Assembly: GCA_035235625.1 (NCBI GenBank)
Contig: CP141143.1
Location: forward strand, 30,762,592-30,826,591
Length of the DNA stretch: 64,000 bases
From: Saururus chinensis
Lineage: Eukaryota; Streptophyta; Magnoliopsida; Piperales; Saururaceae
Reading direction: 5' to 3'
Below the pieces are notes generated by a model. That model had not been told where the DNA came from and did not search any database. It was given only the letters and a program-made list of their open reading frames with translations. Positions 47,850-59,511 of the stretch are shown here, in pieces. The position numbers and the translations under genes are program-made. Each line of letters starts with the position of its first letter. The stretch's first letter is position 1.

Positions 47850-49352
47850 TTTCTTTAACTCCCTGCTTGTTGACTAGCTATGGGCCTTATGTAGAAGTTG
47901 CAAAATGTGGGTGAGGAGGAGGCAATGATGGAGGTGGGCCTAGAGGAGGAGGGAGTTGAGCTGTGGATGGAGGAGGATCTAGGCATTTGACCGGGATCTC
48001 CCCCATAACCACAGTACAAGTATTGCAATAGTGAACTTACTGTTTGCACTTACGACATTGTACTCTTTTTTTTTCTTCACCTTGTGAAAGTATCTGCTTC
48101 TTCTTTATCCTTCCTGGTCATGCCTTCTCCTTGGGAGGCCTCAACTTAAGGCTATTCACATCTTCAAGAGTCTCCCATCTTTTATGTACGACGACTAGAT
48201 ATACTCCCTTGCTATAGATTTGCCCATATGTTTTAGTTTTGTAGAATGGGGAGCAATAGTCAACATAATTCAGTCTTCGGTGGCCACATGCCGCCAACAC
48301 ATGTTCACAAGGTAGATCCATTTGATGAAACTTTCCACAAGTACAAGTCTTTGATAGAAGGTCAACCTGATCATCACCACTTTCAAACCTAATCACGACC
48401 TCATGGCTACTTATGGGATAACACATCATACCTCTTGCTGCTTCGTTACACTTCTAAATCTTGCTTTCAGCAAATTTCATCAAGTAGCCTATCCAATTCT
48501 CTACCCCCAATCCACATTTGTATCGCATCTCTTGAGCCTTCAATGGAAGTGACAATGTTGTACCCTGGGAAATGGAAAGTATGCACTAACCCACTTTGCC
48601 GTATCAATTTATGCTAACCATTTGTGGGCCTCAGGGTTTTTCTCCTCAAAGATAGCCATTTCTTTCATTTATATCTCCACCCTAATTGCTTTTGCCTCCC
48701 TGAAGAAGTTATTGTTCAAACCTCTATCTTTGAAATGTGCAAACATGTTACGAGATATGTAAAATACACAATATCCATGTGCGGCATATAGAAAACATTT
48801 AACCACATGTAATGTGATTGCTCTATGCTGATCAGAAGTTATCACTAGACCCTCCAAATAACTAAGCTGAGTTTCCAAATGTGCAAGGACCCAGCCCCAT
48901 GCATCATTATTCTCTCCTTCTCTGATAGAACAAGCAATTGGGTATATATAGTTATTGATATTTAAAGTGGATATTACAAACAAAGTCCCTTTGTACCTTC
49001 CTTTCAAGAAGGTGTCATCTTTACATATAACCCTTCACATGTATTTCTTAAAGTTCTCCATTGTTGCTCCAAATGAAGCAAAGCATCTCTCGAAGGTCTT
49101 ATCTATTGTGTCTTACTGGAGAGCAGTTGACATGCCTAGATTTGCCTTCTCCAACTCCTATAAGTAGGCAACCAACTCACCATATGATGACTCATATGTT
49201 CCTCCTAACCTCTTAAAAGCCTCCACCTTTAATCTATATGCTTTCAAATACTTCATCTTCACTCCATATTCCAAATCAACATCAGCTTGAATATCCTTTG
49301 GAGTATAAGCAACACATTTCCTAAAGCGTTTCATGACTGAGTTAGCAATAAT
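47850..49352 (-). pseudogene. MULE transposase, catalytic core to C-terminus
   Basis: It is transcribed towards the ULP1-type gene. On the minus strand the parts are a middle region near 49250-49150 (GGTYESSYGELVAYL, with MSTALQ), a FASFGATMENFK stretch, the core with TFLKGRYKGTLFV (about 49010), the IACSIREGENNDAWGWVL stretch, a SWIM zinc finger (CTCGKFHQMDLPCEH near 48330) and a zinc knuckle near 48050 (CRKCKQ then HYCNTC). Stops and small shifts are present. The 5' side is cut at 49353 by the second giant LTR. Together with the DUF1985-ULP1 gene this defines a Kaonashi-like MULE. Confidence 0.85.
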
Positions 49353-52300
49353 TGTAACATCCTTGATTTTTTGTAATTTTTTTGCATATTTCTGCTACTT
49401 TTTGCAATTTTTTGTAATTTCTGCAATGTTTTGTAATTTTTTGCTCGTATTTTTTGATGAAGAAATTTGACACTTTGGTGTATCCATATTTGTAATATTT
49501 ATGACCGAAAAAGTCAGGAGTGGTGTTTAGTTATAGGTCATGGGTCTCAACGCATCATAGAAATTTTTCGGCGTGAAATTAGGACAAGACGTGGGAGAAC
49601 AGAAACAGGAAGAAAGAAAGAGAAATGAAAAAATAATATAAAACAACGCGGATTGGGAGCGGAGCACCCGACCACGAGGGAACAGTGGAAGGGGACTGTT
49701 CCCTTCCTTCCGTGAAGTCGTAGGAGGAGCTACCGCCGATCATCGGCTTCCGTTTGCTCGGCCATGGCCTAGCGCCACCGCCACTGTCACACTGGCCTAG
49801 CCCCACCGCCCACCGCCATTCTCTTCCTTCCTCTCCCCATTTTGGTCTGTGAACCACCACTTTTGCCCGATCTGCCACCACCGCCTATTGCATGGCTTCC
49901 AGACCGCTGCCACAGCTCCAGCCTGGCCAAAGTATCCTTTGGTCACCATCATCCCGGCCTCCCTGCCTGCCTCAGGTAAAATCAGCTTCGCCTCTTCTTT
50001 TTTTTTTCGGTTTTCTATTCATTATGATCACGGTTGTGTTGCCTGTCTCCGACCACTGCTGACTGGCCGTTGGCCTTCTCCTAGCCTGGCGATAGTAAGG
50101 TCGTCGCCCTGGCCTAAACCGCCGCCTCCCCCATCCCAGCACCCCTTCTTCCGCCATTTTCTGATTCTGGAGAATCTATTTTTTTTCTTCTTCTTCGGTA
50201 GCATCAGTTCTCCATTGACAGACATCGCATGACATCGGGCAGATGTCTATCCGAATTGTCGGGCTCTGGAAATTGCTGAATCGCCACCTTTGGCCTACTG
50301 CAGACCAATGACGACAAGGCCGCCCTCGGCCCGAATCATCGCTTTCCCCGGCCCTTCCTTTGCCCCATTTCGATCTAGGTAAAATTTCCCCCATTTTGTT
50401 GATTATTGTCGTTTGTTTTCACTACTGGCCGCCACCCACTGTTCGGCCTCCTGTTTTCCGCCTCGAGCCGATGATGGCGAGGTGCTGAGGTCTGGCCTCT
50501 TGCATCGATTAGTTCTGATTCGTTCAATTGGCCGACCCGCATTAGAGCAAAGTTACACTTTTTTGCAGGCCGCATCCATCCTCTGCAGTCGAACAATATT
50601 GGGCCAACATTCACTTGACTAGCCACTATCCGGTGACCGTCGGGTCCCGGTGTCTTCCAGGTTCGTCCCTCGGCCCCTGTTCGACCATTTGTGGCCCGAT
50701 GACAGCGTGTCCACTGCCACCTACGTTAGCCAATGGACAGTCGCAGATGCCCGATTGACCCAACGACATGAGGCTATTGTTCCTGGCCTCCCATGCTCCT
50801 CTGCCCTACACGTTTGTTGCCCAAACCATTCTCCCAAACTTTGGGATACATTTCTCAGCGCCCCCGCGAGACCCACCCCAGCATAGGGCTAACTATTCAG
50901 CCTGGCACTGCACGTACTTGGGCTGCCTATCTGACATCGTGGGCTATGCCCTGGCCCGGTGACATCAAGGGCCAACAATTCTAGCCAGATTCTAGCTCTG
51001 CACCCCTACTTCCTGTTACACACGACCCAGAACTTGTGAAGAAAGAATCCCCGAATTCATATCCTTCCAAGGGGAAGTAACACTGTTAGCCATTAGACTC
51101 GGGCCATCGAAGGCTCGACTAATGTCATGCCCATATCCTCCACCGTAAGCCGTCCTTGATGCACAACCGTCCATATGATGATTTGGTTGTGAGTAGCGAT
51201 TAGAAATGTCACCGCCTTTGTCGGCTACCTTCTATGGCCCTTAATGCCCTCAAGTTTGTTTGGGGGACCGCCACTGGCAAATCCCACCTCTTCCGTGTTT
51301 GACCACCGACAATCTATCATTCCCCTTTTGGTTCCCTTTTTCCACGCATGCTTGTGTTATGCATGCAGTTTAGGTTAAAGGCACTGCCCTTGTATGACGA
51401 TGGAACGACCCCACCATTAGGCAATATGGTTGTTAAAGCTCTCCTCTGTCTCTCCTATGTCCGTGAGTACACAACCAAGCCCTCCGCTATGTTGTGAGGC
51501 TTCGACAATGCAGAATTGTTGCCGCTGGAGGTAGTCCGCAGTTTATTTTAATGTTTGTGGCCAACAAGTGTTTTAAACCATTGGCTAACCTCCAATTAGT
51601 CACCTCCTATTCTGTGGTTGCTTTTGTCATCCCTAGTAGCACGACCTTGTGTCCGGTCGCCCTATGTGCCTAGTCTTATGCTTTGAGTGAAATTAATCTA
51701 ACCTTATAGAGATTAATTCTAGCATCTCTGAAAATCCTCGGGACAACAACAACTCTCTCAGTGTGATGTTTTTGTCCGCCTATTCCGCCATCTACGCCAC
51801 CACCATCGTTTACTTGCCATCAAACTCACATGGATTACGAGGTAGGGGACCTTGAATTCGTAATTTCATGATAACATGCTTTGATTGTGTAGTAGCATGC
51901 TAGGAGTTTATAATTTGATAAATGTTGACTAAATAAGCATGTTTTATATATGTGAATTGTGTGTATGTTAGTGAAGACTAAGGGTATGGTAGTAAGTTAC
52001 AAATTATGTGTATGTGATCAGAGCGTGTGAAAGATCTTCGTTGTGGGTTGGTGGTGTATGATCGATGGGTACGAGTATGTGTGTTTGTAAGTTTGTCGAA
52101 GGGGTACTTCATGGGCTACAACATGGAAATTGTGATTGTAAGATTGACAATCGAAGGTTGGATTTGATGAGATTGAAGAATTGGTTTGGATTGAGTCGGG
52201 TAGTACGTTGGAGCAATGAGCAGAAGACCTAAGCGATGTAAGGATTTAGAAGATTCAAGGTTCTTAACATCTTTGGGGGATTGTGAATTAGTGAAAGTGG

Positions 52301-53505
52301 ACAACATAATTTTACCCACATACATAATGTACGTAATATGAATTGTAACAGAAAAACCAATGAGTAAGGAATTAGTAAGTATTTGATGACGGGACTTAGG
52401 TCTAAGGGTTTCACTCGAGGAGTTCGAGAAGGACAATTTAGTTTTTAGGCGAATGGTGTAAGATGTAAGATCGTAAATATATGATAGTAAGATTGTTAGT
52501 AAGGAATTCAAGTTTGACAAGTAAAGTTATGCAGAGATCTGTAAGACTGTAAGGGTAAGAGTGAGTTCTAAGTATGATTGGATGGGTTAAGTTGGAGTAG
52601 GTTATCCTTGTGGACTAAGGCTTCAGAACCAGCATGGTTCTAGCTTGGTTGGCTGAAGAATGTAAGCCAGAAGTAGTTCCGAACATAATCTTACATGCAT
52701 AAGTTACCTGATATGAACTTGAATGGTAAGTAACCCTAATTCGATAATTTTGTGAGTTTGAGACTGAGAGTTTCGATGGGTTAAGTTCCATTTTTGTGCC
52801 AGTCGATAAGTAATCGACTTAGCATCCTTCTTGGTCTAGCCATGGTGTTATCTAATGGGATTTGGTCTTGATGATGTATTTCGGCCTAGACATTTGATGC
52901 TTTATTGAGAGCATTGTAAGTTTCCGCCCTTCGTGGGCTTTGTATATTTTTTTTGCCTATAGATGGCACTGTAAGTTTTGCCCAAGAGTGGCACTGTAAG
53001 ATTCCTACCTAATAGTGGCACTGTATGTTTTCCGCCCTTAGTTGGCACTGTATGGCCCCAGAGAGTGGGCATTTGTGCGCTCAAGTAAGTAGTATCATGA
53101 ATCTACTCTTACATGTTTGATCCTGTGCCCCATGAACATAGGTGTGCCCTTCCTCCGAAAAAGTCTATGACGTCTAGTTAATGAATCTACTCTTACATGT
53201 TTGATCCTATGCACCTGAGCATAGGTGTGCCCTTCCTCCGGAAAAGTCTATGACGTCTAGTTACTCCCCGGAGGTTAAGGTGACGCCCTAATGACATTCT
53301 TTTCCTTTTCGACGCTGGAGATTATTAATGATAATAAGCTTCAGTTGCCGATAGCATGTGTATGATAGTAAGAGTAAGTTGTATATTTCGGATTCTGAGT
53401 AAGTTGTACGTGTAAGAATCAGAGTAAGTGTAAGTGTAAGCTTCTATGGAAAATAGTAAGAGTAAATTCGTACGAGTCTATGTAAGTCATATGAGAAAGT
53501 GTAAT
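49353..53505 (+). mobile_element. Giant LTR, family 1, second copy (3' end missing)
   Basis: It starts TGTAACATCC inside the transposase gene. From about 51479 on it is colinear with 1-2450 of the window, including the TACGAGGTAGGGG block, the CTTTATTGAGAGC and GTGGCACTGTA blocks, and TTTGATCCTGTGCCCCATGA. The part near 53085-53270 contains a local 90-bp duplication. The last roughly 760 bp expected from the first copy are absent. GC-rich open frames between 49580 and 50960 are not supported. An old solo or truncated LTR. Confidence 0.7.
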
Positions 53506-53900
53506 GACTACCCTCCTCTGTGCTTGAGCAACCAAAACCCCGGAGAATTGAGTTTGTTCTTCATTCCTTCCAATTTTGATTAGGTTTAGCTCTCCTATAA
53601 ATGGTGCAATTGCTGAATTCACTCCATCCTCGTGCAACACACTTTTTGCATTGTCACCACTTATGCTTTCCAAGATGCACACATTTTCTGCAACCTTCTA
53701 CACATGGGAGAGCACGATGGAGAAGCATTTTAGCTTCCTTATGCTTATTTATGGCAGCAGACATGGCTAGATCAGCTTAGCCATGACCAGGCTATAGCCA
53801 GATGCCATGCACGTCTAGCCATGTCTGGCGATGTGCATGGCAAGAACGTTGTTTGGCCATGTTCTAAAATAAGATTAAAAATGTCCTTGTTTGAATACTT
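53506..53900 (-). pseudogene. Probable outer part of the Kaonashi-like MULE
   Basis: After the giant LTR the minus strand carries a short open stretch (53682-53506, with ILESISGDNAKSVLHEDG) of the kind that could precede the transposase part interrupted at 49353. Further out, 53755-53870 is rich in GCCATG motifs like 41740-42375. The assignment is an inference from position. Confidence 0.35.
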
Positions 53901-54119
53901 TATCTTTAGGTGATAATTTAATATAACTAGACCTAACTCTATTTTCTTAAGTAATTATGTTTTTAAATAATAAAATATAAAATTAAGAGCAATTCAAATA
54001 TACCTATAATAGGTGGACTAATTTAAATTTTCAACTAAGTCAAATGCCTTAATCATATTTTTTTCCAAAAACAGGGCGGAGCCGGCTTGTTGACGAGCAC
54101 GGCCAGTTCCTTGGGCCCC

Positions 54120-54285
54120 TCGAAGTGGGCCCAGGCCCAGCTCCAGCAGTGGGCCGTAGCGGACCCCGTGCCAATGTGGGCCTTCGACATGAGAAGCCCA
54201 AAATCGCCTCTGCGCAAAGGGAGGTGGGAAACCCGCCTCAGCGTTGTTTAGTAAGCCCGCCTATAAAAACCCACTCTTTTTCCCA
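54120..54285 (+). promoter_or_regulatory. Promoter of the small host gene: TATA box and TGGGCC elements
   Basis: TATAAAAA lies at 54262-54269, about 90 bp before the start codon. Upstream are several TGGGCC or GGCCCA elements (about 54127, 54135, 54152, 54176) and GCCCA near 54198 and GCCC near 54256. In plants such site II elements are bound by TCP factors and are common in genes active in growing cells. Confidence 0.65.
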
Positions 54286-54356
54286 ATTTTCCCCGCTGCA
54301 CACCAGAAAGTCATTCACCCTTCTTCTCCACATCGCCTTTCTTGCATTACCAGAAG

Positions 54357-56304
54357 ATGGGGGAGAAAAGCGAGGAGCTACTGCTCGGTTGTCCGTGTTG
54401 GGACTTTGAGAGGTTCTCCGAGCCCTGCTCCCTCTGCCACAATCTCAAACGAAGCCGCATTAACATTCTTACAGTATCGAACAAGAAGAGGCGTCTTTGT
54501 ATCCCCAGCTCTTCTGCCACTTCTTTTCCAAGATCAATCTTGAAGACGAATGCAACGAGCTCCAAGAATATATGGCAGAGAAAGAAGGTGCATTTTGAGG
54601 TTTGTTTCTTCCAATTCTTCCTTTTGTTCGTTCTGTTATGCTGATTTTGACTGTGTAGTGTTTTCACATTCACGGAAAAGCTATTTAATACTCCGGTTTT
54701 TTTATTTTGATTCTTGTTTTCTTGCTGCAATTTTTACTCGCATGCTTCAATCTTTGCTTTCTTAGGTTGTTTCATTTTCAATTGAATATACTCGTGTTGT
54801 CGTGTGATTTTCTTCATTTTTTGACTCTGTATCTCGTGATCGAAAGCTGTAATTCCATCTCCTATATGTTAATGATTGTATGCTGCTGTTTGTATTTTCT
54901 TATCTTTATTGTACGTACATTCTTGGCGTATGTTGTTATCTTTTAGTCTTATCAAGTTATATATCTTTTAGCATCTGATGATTAAAAATGTCTTCTTTTA
55001 GGATCTTAACGCGTATTACGTGAACCTGACATAATTCAACGGTTTTGCACTGTAGAGCACTTTGATCCTCTTGTATATATAGTTGAATCTGTGAAGTTCC
55101 TGATTCATGTCTTGCAAAGCGATTTGATCCTCTTCTTTCTTTGATAATTACGTGTCATGTCTTGTTTGGTTTTTGCAACAATTTTCAGTTTTGCAAATAC
55201 AAATCTTTTTGTATTTTGTACTTGTTGTCTTCCTTTTTTGTTCTGATAATTTATTCATAGCAAATGGCGTCAAACTTTGATTTCTTTGAAATTTGAATAT
55301 GCTGCAATCGAATATGCTCATGGTGTATGTGGAGTGTGTAATGGCAATTATCGGCACACTCAATAACTGAGTAGGAGAATCTCCAGGATGAGAAGGCATT
55401 GGCTCAGCTTCAGGGGCTGGTGGTCCTTTGGGGTTCTGTGTCATTAATTTGTCATTCCTAGTTTCGATATTTTTAATCAACATGGTATATTTAAGTCATA
55501 TGAATTGTTCTATGTTCTGAGTTCTTCAGTTTTCTTGACATGAATTGTTCTCTGTTCTGAATTCTTCACTTTTCTTCTCATGGTATTTTAAGTCAATTAA
55601 ATTGTTCTCTGTTCTGAGTTCTTCACTTTTTCTCTTTTCCAGGCTGCTCTGGTTGTTCACTTCTTCTATTCGGATGAGGACAGGAGCGAGGTTTGTTTTA
55701 TGCTTTCTGAAACTGGATTTTCTGATTTGCCCAAAAAGGAAACTGAGTTTTCTGAAAAGATGATCCAAAAAAGTCGTCTCAGTCTATTATTTTGGAAGGA
55801 TTTTCATCTTAGCTTTTCTTGACATAATATTTAAATTGTTCTCTATTCTGAGTTCTCCACTTTTCTCAACATGATATATTCAAGTCAACTGTATTGTTCT
55901 CTGTTCTGAGTTCTTCACTTTTCTCTGTTGCAGTCTGCTCCAGTTAATAACTTCTGTTCGGAGGAGGACAGGATCAAGGTTTGTTTTTTGCGTTCTGAAA
56001 CTGGATTTTCTGATTTGCCCAAATAGAAAACTTGAGTTTTCTGAGCAGATGGTCGAAAAAAGTCGTCTTAGTTTATTGTTTTTTAATTATTTTCTCATGG
56101 AGGATACTGGGTTTAGTAGATTCCTATAGTGTAGACAGAAATTATTACGAGATCAAGGTTTGTCTTGTCTGCTTCTGTTTATTTTTTATTATGTTTATTT
56201 TTTTATTATAATTGGTGTTTAATTTCCGCGTGTTTTTATTTCTATGCTGGTGGTGGCAGATTCACAGATATAGTGCGGAGGGACATACCATGCCAAATTT
56301 GTAA
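54357..56304 (+). CDS. Small unrecognised protein with SILK and KVHF motifs
   Basis: Four exons (54357-54599, 55643-55690, 55934-55978, 56260-56304) with GT-AG borders, all in phase 0, give 126 residues. The start is the first ATG after the TATA box at 54262. Exon 1 begins MGEKSEELLLGCPCWDFERF, has a Cys-rich patch (CPCW, then CSLC) that could bind metal, a basic NKKRRL, then SILK and, 11 residues later, the basic stretch RKKVHFE. SILK followed by an RVxF-type motif is the docking pattern of protein phosphatase 1 partners such as inhibitor-2. Exons 2 and 3 encode related 16- and 15-residue acidic segments (SDEDRSE, SEEDRIK). Exon 4 ends IHRYSAEGHTMPNL. I do not know the family. Function as a phosphatase 1 regulator is an inference from two short motifs. 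Confidence 0.72.
55506..56090 (+). repeat. Intragenic tandem duplication, about 291 bp x2, with exon
   Basis: Exons 2 and 3 of the small gene lie 291 bp apart and each is preceded by TTCTCTGTTCTGAGTTCTTC-type intron sequence and followed by GTTTGTTTTxTGCxTTCTG, then AACTGGATTTTCTGATTTGC and AAAAAAGTCGTCT. A further short repeat of GTTCTCTGTTCTGAGTTCTT occurs three more times in the first intron (55507, 55546, 55602). Confidence 0.85.
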
Positions 56305-56640
56305 AGACAAGTCTCTTGCACTTTGTTCATTCAGGACTCATGAAATGAGAAAAGCCCACTTAATGAAAATTGGAAACAAACCTGTAGTTATCTTCTCGTG
56401 CATCTATTCAAACCATCACCTAATTTTGGATGGTGCGAAATCAGATTTTGCAAGCCAATTGTAGGCTGCCAGTTGTACAATTCAAACCTGTAGTTATCAG
56501 ATTTTGTTGATGGAAAAAAGTCACCGTAGTGAGCTGGCTGATTTTTATGTCTAAAGAGGTTTTTATTCGGTGGATTCAGGAAATTTAACTTTGGGTAGAC
56601 CCGACTATTTAGGGCCATATAGTCTAATACATATAGTCTA
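56305..56640 (+). other. 3' untranslated region of the small gene (probable)
   Basis: It follows the TAA at 56302-56304. Sequence complexity is like the exons to about 56460. No good poly(A) signal could be fixed. Confidence 0.4.
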
Positions 56641-56824
56641 ATAGCATATTTGATTTAGTAAAAAGGGTAACCCCCCAAACCTAGAAACAAGACATTTATA
56701 TGAAAATACATGGGGAAATGTAACCATTCGTCTAACTAATGTTTGCATGCATCCGTCTAATAATAGTTTGCTTAAAATGTCATAAAATAACTATTTTAAA
56801 AATAGGTTCAACCGGCAATTTAGA

Positions 56825-56962
56825 TTAGTGACTAGGCTAGCTCAACTAGTTAACTTTAGATCCTAAGGGTCTTAGTGGATTTGAACCACAATCTTTTAGG
56901 TATAAAGATAAGTCCGGTTCCCAATTGCTCTATGAATTGAGCTAAAGTGCCAATTTCTTAAA
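56825..56962 (-). mobile_element. tRNA-derived SINE
   Basis: The minus strand begins GGCACTTTAGCTCAATTCAT and has an A box (TAGCTCAATTCATAGAGCA) and, about 50 bases on, a B box (GGTTCAAATCC) in a GTGG...CCAC stem. The acceptor stem does not pair and the anticodon region is too long, so it is not a tRNA gene. The body continues leftwards to an uncertain end near 56780. Confidence 0.6.
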
Positions 56963-56999
56963 ATATATTTAAGTTGATAAAAAGGAACATATAATAGAA

Positions 57000-57945
57000 A
57001 TTACCATGAACCTTTTTCCTTAGCTTGCACATGTAATCCTCTTTTTCCACCATATCTCATTTAACATCAACAAGTCGAAGCTTTAAAAAGGAACACTTTC
57101 TACTAAATGACTTTTAGCTGATAAATGCTAAATAAGAGTCCATCAAACTCCTTTCCTTTGTAGGTTGTTCTATGGAGAGGGATAACTACAAGGGTATCTT
57201 GAGCGTTGTGAGTTTTGTTTGAAAATATAGTTATATGTATTGTAACTAATTTTATTTTGGTGATCAAAATTATGCCTAATTCTTGTAAGCTTTTAAATCT
57301 TAGGAGTCTGGTAAGGTTTGTAATATACCTAGTCAGATTTGATATGAATTAATATGAAAAATAGAAGTTGAATTATTTTGAATTTCAAGGAGGAAGACAT
57401 AATCAGAATGATAAGCTTTTAGGTAAATTTTTGCACACTCACATACACAAATACTTAAATTTTTCATAGAAAAACCTTAATTAAGAGTTTAGGATGAGAT
57501 TTGGACATAAAGGACAAAGATCACATTTAGTGTTAAAAAACGATATCGATTGGGCTTGAATAAGAGGGGATTATGAAACCTTTATATTTTCATTATTTTT
57601 CAATTGCTTTCTTAGTTTAATTAAATTTTATTTTTTATCTTTTATTTGAATTATTATTCCTTTTGTGATTTAGTTAGCTTTAGTAATTTAAGTTTATTCT
57701 TGTTTATTATTTACTTTAATTCTTCTTTGTTAGATTAGTTACTATTGTTATAACTTGTTAACTAGATTATAGTTTACTTGATTTAGATTAAAATTAGTTT
57801 TTCCAATTTCAAATCTATGTGGGATCGACACTCGTTTTAGCTGCTTAACTATTATAAATTTGTGCACTTGCGAGTAAACAATTAAGATTTAACAATAATC
57901 TCTCTTTTATTACATATATATTTTAAAATCAATCAAAAAATTAAA
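57000..57945. other. AT-rich DNA, possible retroelement remnant at its end
   Basis: No gene is seen. Near 57820-57890 the sequence GTGGGATCGACACTCGTTTT and TTGTGCACTTGCGAGTAAAC resembles the end of plant LTR retroelement LTRs. This is a weak assignment. Confidence 0.3.
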
Positions 57946-58149
57946 ATAAAACGTATTAGTGACGCATAGAAAAATGAATCGCTAGTACCCTAGGTAGTAG
58001 CAATGCATAAATTGCGATGCATATGCGTATGCGTCACTACTACCTAAGGTACTAGCAACACAATTTTCTACACATCACTACTATATTTTATTTTAAATTT
58101 TTTTATTAATTTTTAAATATAATATATAATAAAAATTCTAAAAAAATCT

Positions 58150-58316
58150 AAATTAATTTCTCTCTCTTATCTCTCCTCTCTTCCCTCTCTCTCTATCTCT
58201 TCTCTCTCCTCTCTCATCTTCTCTCTCCTCTCTACCCTCTTTCTCTCTCTCTTCTCTCTCTAACCGATTTATTTCTCTCTCTACCATATTTATCTGGTTC
58301 TTCTCTTTCTCCTCTC

Positions 58317-58359
<43 letters not shown>

Positions 58360-58525
58360 CTACTCTCATGCTATCTTCTACTCTAGATCTCTCTCTTCAC
58401 TTTCTTTCTCATATTTCTCTCTCTCTCTCTCTTCAGTACTCTCTCCTCTTTCTCTCTCTTCACTCTCTCTTATCTCTTCTCTCTTCTCTCTTCTCTCCTC
58501 TCTCTCTCTCTCTCTTACGTGCGTA
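58150..58525. repeat. CT-rich simple sequence (left arm)
   Basis: Almost only C and T on the plus strand (CTCTCTCT, CTCTTCTCTC). It mirrors the GA-rich tract at 59512-59707. Confidence 0.95.
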
Positions 58526-59511
58526 AACGTGAGGCCCAGCTTTGAGGAGGAATGCGGATAAAGTAGAAAAAAATTATTAATTTTTTCTTATATATTTTTT
58601 TATATATAAATAATAAATATTAAATAAAATATATTATATTTGCTAAGTTTTTTAAAAAATTAATATGTATTTATTATATATTTAAATAATAAATATAAAA
58701 TTAAATAAAATAATAAAATATTAGTGACACTTTTTTATAAGCGTCACTAATAGTAGCAATATTAGCAATGCTTTTGAAAAAATTGTGATTAATAGTCTTA
58801 ATTTATTTTTAAAATATTATATTATTTTATTTGCTACGCATTGTTTAAAGCGTCGCTAATAATATAACTAATAGGGACACTTTGATAAAAGGGTCGCTAT
58901 TATTAATACTATTTGCGATGCTTTTATAAAAACATTGCAAATAGTTGTAAATATTTTTTTAAATTTATGACTATTAGCGACATTTTTTCAAAACCGTCGC
59001 AAATAGTATAAGTTGTAGAGATGCTTTTGATATAAATTTTATGAAGCTTTTATATGCATCACAAATACTAATTTTTAGTGATGTGTTGTATTGTATTGTG
59101 TCGCTAATAAAATTGTTGCTAATAATCCTTTTTGTTACAGTGAACTATTAGTGACGCTTTTATAAAGCATTGCTAATAGTATTACTATTTGCAACATTTT
59201 TTAAAAAACGTCACTAATAGTTATAAGTTTTAAAAACATAAATAGTTGTATTATTTGTGGCGCATAAAAAATGTGTTGCACAGAAAATAAGGTTATTTAA
59301 AAAAAAAAAATAAGACTTGAAAGCATTGCAAATATATAATATATAATAAATAGTAATTTTTTTAAAAAACCATATAAATATAATGTATTTTATTTAATAT
59401 TTATTATTTTAATATATAATATATAATATATAATAAATATATAACAAAATTAGGTAAAATCCCCTACTTTCTCTTCATTCCTCCTCAAAGCTGAGGCTCA
59501 TGCACATGAGT

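Noticed and set aside
49579-50984. GC-rich open frames in the second giant LTR
   Set aside because: No domain, many overlapping frames on both strands, and they lie within the LTR.
1-53505. The two giant LTRs as the 5' and 3' LTRs of one 50-kb element
   Set aside because: The second copy interrupts a MULE transposase whose outer part seems to continue on its right side, so it is a separate insertion.
56825-56962. A working tRNA gene
   Set aside because: A and B boxes exist, but the acceptor stem does not pair and the central region is too long.
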